Positions 7,988 through 11,935 of a stretch of DNA of 11,935 nucleotides are shown one piece after another (within the stretch, counting starts at the first letter, position 1; each line of letters starts with the position of its first letter). The position numbers and the translations under genes were made by a program. This DNA is from Larix sibirica (lineage: Eukaryota > Streptophyta > Pinopsida > Pinales > Pinaceae). The stretch spans positions 2,658-14,592 of the forward strand of contig NWUY0300010649.1 in assembly GCA_004151065.3 (NCBI GenBank), in the 5' to 3' direction. The notes beneath the pieces are model-generated. The model was not told the DNA's origin. It worked only from the letters and a program-made list of their open reading frames with translations, and did not search any database.

Positions 7988-8447
7988 TTATTTTATAGTA
8001 ATATAATACAAAAACTAGCTTTCCAAAAGCATTTTAAAAAATAGCAAAACCTTTATTGATATTGGGAATAAGAAATAATAATCACTTTTATGTATAAGGG
8101 AAACCTCCAATTCAATAAAGATCTAATGTAATATCAATAATTTGGAAATTGATTACATAGTTCCACAATTATAAGAAAAATTATTTATCACAAACCCTAA
8201 ACACCTAATGGGATGCCATTAATGAGGTTAAACCAACTATTTAGTAGATTTTTTTAATGAGACAATTTAAATTTATATTTATTAATTACACTCTAAGTAT
8301 TTGACAAACTTTTTTTAATTATGATAATCGTTGTACAATAACAACCTATTCCGTTAATTAGAAGAAAACTTAATAAATTTCAATTAAATATAATAATCAT
8401 TATTTATTAAATCATAACATATTCTTTAAACTAAAATTAAAATATAA

Positions 8448-8585
8448 TATAAATAATCAATAAATATCTACATAATAAAAAACCTCGATAGAAATCCATA
8501 TAATGTTAGTTTAAAACCTAAGATAAATATTCAATAAATCTCTACATAATAAAAAAAAATAACCTGAATAGAAATCCACATAATG
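8448..8585. repeat. Imperfect direct duplication
   Basis: About 8448-8505 and 8523-8585 share ATAAAT..TCAATAAAT, CTACATAATAAAA, a GATAGAAATCC/GAATAGAAATCC segment and CATATAATG/CACATAATG, with a few substitutions and one insertion of A/T-rich bases. Confidence 0.75.
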
Positions 8586-8695
8586 CCAAGATTGAAAAAA
8601 GTGTGACTTACCGAGTATTGCCAATTAAATATAAATTGAATGCCAAGATTGAAAGAAGTGTGACTCGCAAAGTATTGCTATTTAAATCTAAATTG
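8582..8695. repeat. 57-bp imperfect tandem duplication
   Basis: Copy one (8582-8638) and copy two (8639-8695) abut exactly. Both begin AATGCCAAGATTGAAA, share AGTGTGACT and AGTATTGC, and end TAAATTG, with scattered substitutions. Confidence 0.85.
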
Positions 8696-8967
8696 TCAAA
8701 TAAAGGGTGACAGGTACATTGAAAAATTAGGAAAGTGATAGGTTTCATTGGAAAGTGAGATTAGGGATATTTCGCGAATCTCCACACTTACGAAAATGAC
8801 ATTTTCAATTAAAAATTAGTTAGTTTAAGTTTACAGTATTATTAAAAAAATTATGATCTCCACGTTAAAAGAAAACGATATTTGGTGACCTAGTTACGTG
8901 TCACGGTCTCTCCCCATCTCGGCTTGGGTGGGACAGCTGTCAGTGACCTTTGTGGGGTCGGTAACTG

Positions 8968-10683
8968 ATGAGACATCGATTGGAAACAGCTGGGTTTCCA
9001 CTATCCCCTGTCGGCTTTGGTGGTATTGTTGGTAAACCTATTGGGGATTGGAGTGGGTCTCATTCTCGGGATGCTGGTGAGCTCCAGGACCAGGTACCAA
9101 AGCCTAAGATTTCACATGCCTGGCCTCATCGATTTAGGGGCTCTAAAGCTCAAAGGCAGAGATCTAACAAAACAGTGAAGGTGCAGGAGGGGCTGGATAG
9201 TTTCTCCATCCCTGTGGAAACGAACTTGGAGCATATTGAGATGTTAAGTTCTAGAGCCATCGTTGGTCGGTTGGAGTTCGCGGCGGGAGATCAAAAGGAG
9301 TTAGTGGAATGGGTCATAAAACATTGGTCACCGCTTGTTGGAGATATGCCGAGGGTAATTCAGTTATTGAATGGTTAGATTATGTTCATCTTTTCGAAGC
9401 AGGAGCATTTAGGGCTTGTTCTTAAACGGTTCTGGTGTTTCAAGGAGGGGTCACTGTGCCTGAAGAAATGGCATTTGTCATTTGACCCTTTAAGGGAAAA
9501 ACAAAATCTCTACCATTTGTGGCTCCTTATCCCTGGTTTCCCCATAGAACTTTGGATGAAGAATATCCTTATTGGCATTGCAAACTCAGTCGGCCAATTT
9601 GTTAGGTTAGACAATTACTCCTTGTATGGGTTTGATAGACGGTCGGCTAAAGTAATGGTGGAATTGGAAATGGCTCGTGGCCTCCCTGCGGAAATTGAAT
9701 TACAATGGGGAGATCAGGTTTGGTGACAGAGGTTAGATTATTTCAGAATCCCATTTCGGTGCCATTATTTCCATTTGACGGGACATATTCACACACATTG
9801 CCCAGAGCTTCTGTCTTCTACATTGTCAAGGCCATCACCCGTCACTGTTGATTCATAGGAGCATTTTCTCCAAGACCTGGAAGGGGTTACATTGGAACGA
9901 CATGTATCTCCTAGTAAGTTGTCTCCACGACTTGGTTCTCCTATTCCTGTTATCCCTGAGGATGAATTAGCATTGATTCAGGATGCTGAGGCTATATTAG
10001 ATAAGAAATTGGCTTTGGGTGATACTGTCCTAAATTTGGGTATTGGACATCCTTCTTCTTCTGTTAAGTCCAAGGTCTATAGGGGACTGTTTGGGGCACC
10101 TAATCCTTTGGGGGAGGGTGGTGATTCTACTGTAGTGACGAAGGGTGACTCTGTGGAGACTGGACTGGTTTCGAGTCATTTTGATTTTCCGGTTGGGGGA
10201 AACCCTAAAGATTCTCCTTTGAATGGGGATTTAACTGGGGAGAATGTGCGGGCTGGAGGATTATTGGAGAAAGGGCCATATACCACTGACGATACTATTA
10301 TTTTAGGGGAAGCTAGTTATCAGACTGCTGTTAATGCTGATATACTTACCCCTATCCCTATATTCTCTAAAAACCCTTCCTCTAACCCTCCGGTTCAATC
10401 TTTAAATGCTTCTAGATTCTAGAATGTCACTCTCAGAAAACCTAAGAAGAAAGGCCGGAAGGGTTCAGGCTTGGATAGTGATTCAGCTTCTGGATCTATT
10501 CCCATTTCAGAGCATTTAGATTTAAGGGATGAGACTATGGAGACATACATTAATCCTGAGATTGATTTCCAGAGTGGGGGAATTTCTACAGAAGTAAAAA
10601 GGAGTGAATTGGGGGAGAATTGTAATTCTGATAATCTAATTGGGGGCCTTAGAGAAAATTACCCCCAGGATGTGTTCCCTTAA
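8968..10683 (+). pseudogene. LINE ORF1 (DUF4283-like, CCHC knuckle), broken by four stops
   Basis: Plant LINE ORF1 proteins bind element RNA and form the ribonucleoprotein. The start is ATG 8968, preceded at once by an in-frame TAA (8962-8964). One frame runs to TAA at 10681-10683 (571 codons before the stop), with internal stops at 9376-9378 (TAG), 9724-9726 (TGA), 9856-9858 (TAG) and 10420-10422 (TAG). Around residues 90-220 is a DUF4283-like region (AIVGRLEF, FWCFKEGSLCLKKWHLSFDP, LWLLIPGFPIELW, SVGQFVRLD). The knuckle is at residues 265-278 with exact spacing C-x2-F-x4-H-x4-C: the second Cys is Phe (TTC). Acidic, Pro/Ser/Gly-rich sequence follows, with a basic patch (LRKPKKKGRK) just after the fourth stop. 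The stop at 9376 replaces the Trp expected in LNG-W-IMFIF. The stop codon overlaps the ORF2 start. Confidence 0.86.
9760..9801 (+). other. Degenerate CCHC zinc knuckle in LINE ORF1
   Basis: Codons for CHYFHLTGHIHTHC keep the CCHC spacing, with Cys at residue 265, His at 273 and Cys at 278. The second ligand (residue 268) is Phe. A TGC to TTC change would explain it. Confidence 0.8.
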
Positions 10684-10685
10684 TG
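10681..10685 (+). promoter_or_regulatory. TAATG stop-start overlap between LINE ORF1 and ORF2
   Basis: The ORF1 stop TAA (10681-10683) and the ORF2 ATG (10683-10685) share one base. ORF2 is in the frame one base back from ORF1. Overlaps of this kind are known to couple translation by termination and re-initiation in the silkworm non-LTR element SART1. The same use here is inference. Confidence 0.75.
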
Positions 10686-11935
10686 TCAATCTGCACACTA
10701 AACATCAGGGGGTTGGGGAAGGCTATGCGAGCTAGGGCCCTCTCCAATCTTATTTTTACTACTCGCCCGAATATTCTTTTGTTACAGGAAACAATGTGTG
10801 ATGATAATATTGCGATCTCAAAGATTGCAGGGATACTCACTGGTTGGGAAATTTCTGCTATCAGTTCTGATGGGATGTCAGGGGGGTTACTAGTGGCTTG
10901 GGACCCTAGGTACTTTTCCTTTGGTGTTTATAAGACCCCCTGGGGTATCCTGATGGAAGGTTTGTGTAGATCTAATGATCTGCAACTTTCTATCCTGAAT
11001 TGTTATGCCCCATATAAAGATAGGGTTTTGAGGATGGAAAATATCATAGTGGCGGGTGATCTTAACTTCACCCGACTGGCACAGGAAATTTGGGGAACTA
11101 AGGCAAAATTGGATGTTCTAGCAGACTTTTTCTCATAATTTCTTATCAATAATGATCTTATTGATGTTGTTACAGGGGTGATCACTCCAACCTGGACAAA
11201 TGGCAAAAGTGGCCAGGATGGGATACACAAAAGGTTAGATAAATTTCTAGTACATTCTTCATTGTTGGTGTCTTACAGCCGGTATAGATCCTGGGTAGGG
11301 AAGAATAAGATAACTGATCACTGGCCTATCTTTTTACAACTGGAGGATAGTGAGATTCAACATAATTATCCATTTAAATTTGATTTCTCTTGGTTGTCAT
11401 GTGATGACTTTGCACATTTTATAAAGGATGTTTGGCTTAATTTAGACCTCGACACTGAATTGAATCCAGTGGACCTGTTCTTTCTAAAACTGAAGGAGTT
11501 AAAGTTGGAAGTTTCTAGATGGATACATACTAGGAAGCAATTGGATAGACAGAAGCTTAAGGAGGTGGAGGAACAGTTACATGATCTTTACTTAATAAAC
11601 CTGGAGATGCCACTTGATTGTAAAGGACTTGAGCTACTTAAAAATCTAGAGGTTGAGAAGGAAAGTATTTACTTGAGGGAAGAAAAGGAATGGCGGATGA
11701 AGAGTAGGGCATTGTGGGTGAATTTTGGGGACAAAAATACGAGTTTCTTTCATATATATGTTTCGGCAAGGAGGAACAATAATACTATTTGGAAATTGTC
11801 AGATGATGAGGGAAATGAAGCTTCTGGTCTACAGGAATTACAGGGTTTAGCTTTGAAACATTTTAGGAATATCCATACTGTTGATCATGGTTGTGATTTA
11901 GCTTCACAACTTCAGGTGGTAAAACACTATCCTAG
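10683..11935 (+). pseudogene. LINE ORF2, endonuclease and EN-RT linker (partial, one premature stop)
   Basis: ORF2 supplies the nicking endonuclease and RT. The start is ATG 10683. APE-type endonuclease residues are visible: Asn7 (NIRGLG), Glu36 (LLLQET), GGLLVAWDP at 67-75, Tyr108 (NCYAPY), Asp126 and Asn128 (GDLN), and Asp212-His213 (TDHWP). A TAA at 11136-11138 falls inside the domain after LADFFS, where the family usually has Gln or His. Beyond it the frame is open to 11935. Between YKDR (111-114) and IIVAGDLN (121-128) the protein is about a dozen residues shorter than usual, as if it had suffered a small in-frame deletion. The linker follows: PFKFDFSW, RMKSRALWVNFGDKNTSFFH, SARRNNNTIWKL. 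The window ends just before the RT. Confidence 0.88.

Larger units (their letters stand above)
7988..8884. other. AT-rich non-coding interval upstream of the plus-strand LINE
   Basis: Strongly AT-rich, with no supported ORF on either strand. Apart from two local direct duplications (8448-8585 and 8582-8695) I see nothing with a known function. Composition changes sharply to mixed base content near 8885, taken here as the likely 5' edge of the LINE. Confidence 0.65.
8885..11935 (+). mobile_element. Plant L1-type LINE, plus strand, 5' part (cut by window end)
   Basis: A 5' untranslated stretch of about 80 bases precedes ORF1 (DUF4283-like region plus CCHC knuckle), which is followed by ORF2 (APE-like endonuclease and linker). 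This is the plant L1-type order. The 5' edge is placed where AT-rich DNA gives way to mixed sequence, near TTTGGTGACC. The 3' half (RT, RNase H, tail and target-site duplication) lies beyond the window. Five in-frame stops interrupt the two ORFs but no frameshift was seen, so this copy looks younger than the minus-strand LINE at 374-4250. The two share the ORF2 linker plan but differ at most residues, so they belong to different subfamilies or are of very different ages. Confidence 0.9.

Noticed and set aside
5312-8884. Second LTR copy for the TGATAAG boundary
   Set aside because: No repeat of the sequence just below 5312 was found in 7100-8884, so an LTR pair is not supported in this window.
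8896-8902. ACGTGTC, a G-box/ABRE-like motif near the LINE 5' edge
   Set aside because: A single short motif is expected by chance. There is no other promoter evidence, although it could be part of an internal LINE promoter.
10649-11230. Minus-strand open frames opposite the LINE ORF1/ORF2 junction
   Set aside because: They are antisense shadows of a well-supported endonuclease domain.

Overview
The window looks like transposon-rich, gene-poor nuclear DNA of a land plant. Two diverged non-LTR retrotransposons have the plant L1-type layout: an ORF1 with a DUF4283-like region and a CCHC knuckle, and an ORF2 with an APE-like endonuclease, reverse transcriptase (RT) and RNase H. Old, stop-riddled copies set in AT-rich filler suggest a large genome such as a conifer's, but that is inference only. 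I see no intact host gene, tRNA, rRNA or CRISPR array.

Layout. (1) 1-373: two copies of a 44-bp tandem repeat at the window edge, then AT-rich sequence with (AT)n tracts and a 2-N gap. (2) 374 to about 4250, minus strand: a 5'-truncated, decayed LINE. Its ORF2 reads from the end of the endonuclease through RT, a ruined zinc finger and RNase H to a C-terminal tail, 42 bp short of a short A tail. (3) About 4260-4896: non-coding AT-rich DNA. (4) 4897 to about 7150, minus strand: a decayed long ORF that I do not recognise. It ends just before a purine-rich tract followed by TGATAAG (possible LTR boundary), and a 12-base A run on the same strand lies about 400 bp further on (possible poly(A)). (5) 7287-7987, plus strand: a decayed coiled-coil-like ORF, a 3' region with a perfect hairpin, and an A10 run. 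(6) 7988 to about 8884: AT-rich DNA with two local tandem duplications. (7) About 8885-11935, plus strand: the 5' half of a younger LINE. Its ORF1 is a single frame broken by four stops. ORF2 begins on the overlapping stop-start TAATG, has one early stop, and is then open to the window end, which cuts it off before the RT.

Working together: in an active LINE, ORF1 would coat the RNA and ORF2 would nick the target, prime and copy it. Neither copy here could do so without help. The plus-strand copy has only point-type nonsense changes in frame, one apparent short in-frame deletion and one lost zinc ligand. The minus-strand copy also has several frameshifts and lost RT residues. The best candidate for something undescribed is the unrecognised minus-strand ORF of region 4, which lies head-to-head with the coiled-coil relic of region 5.
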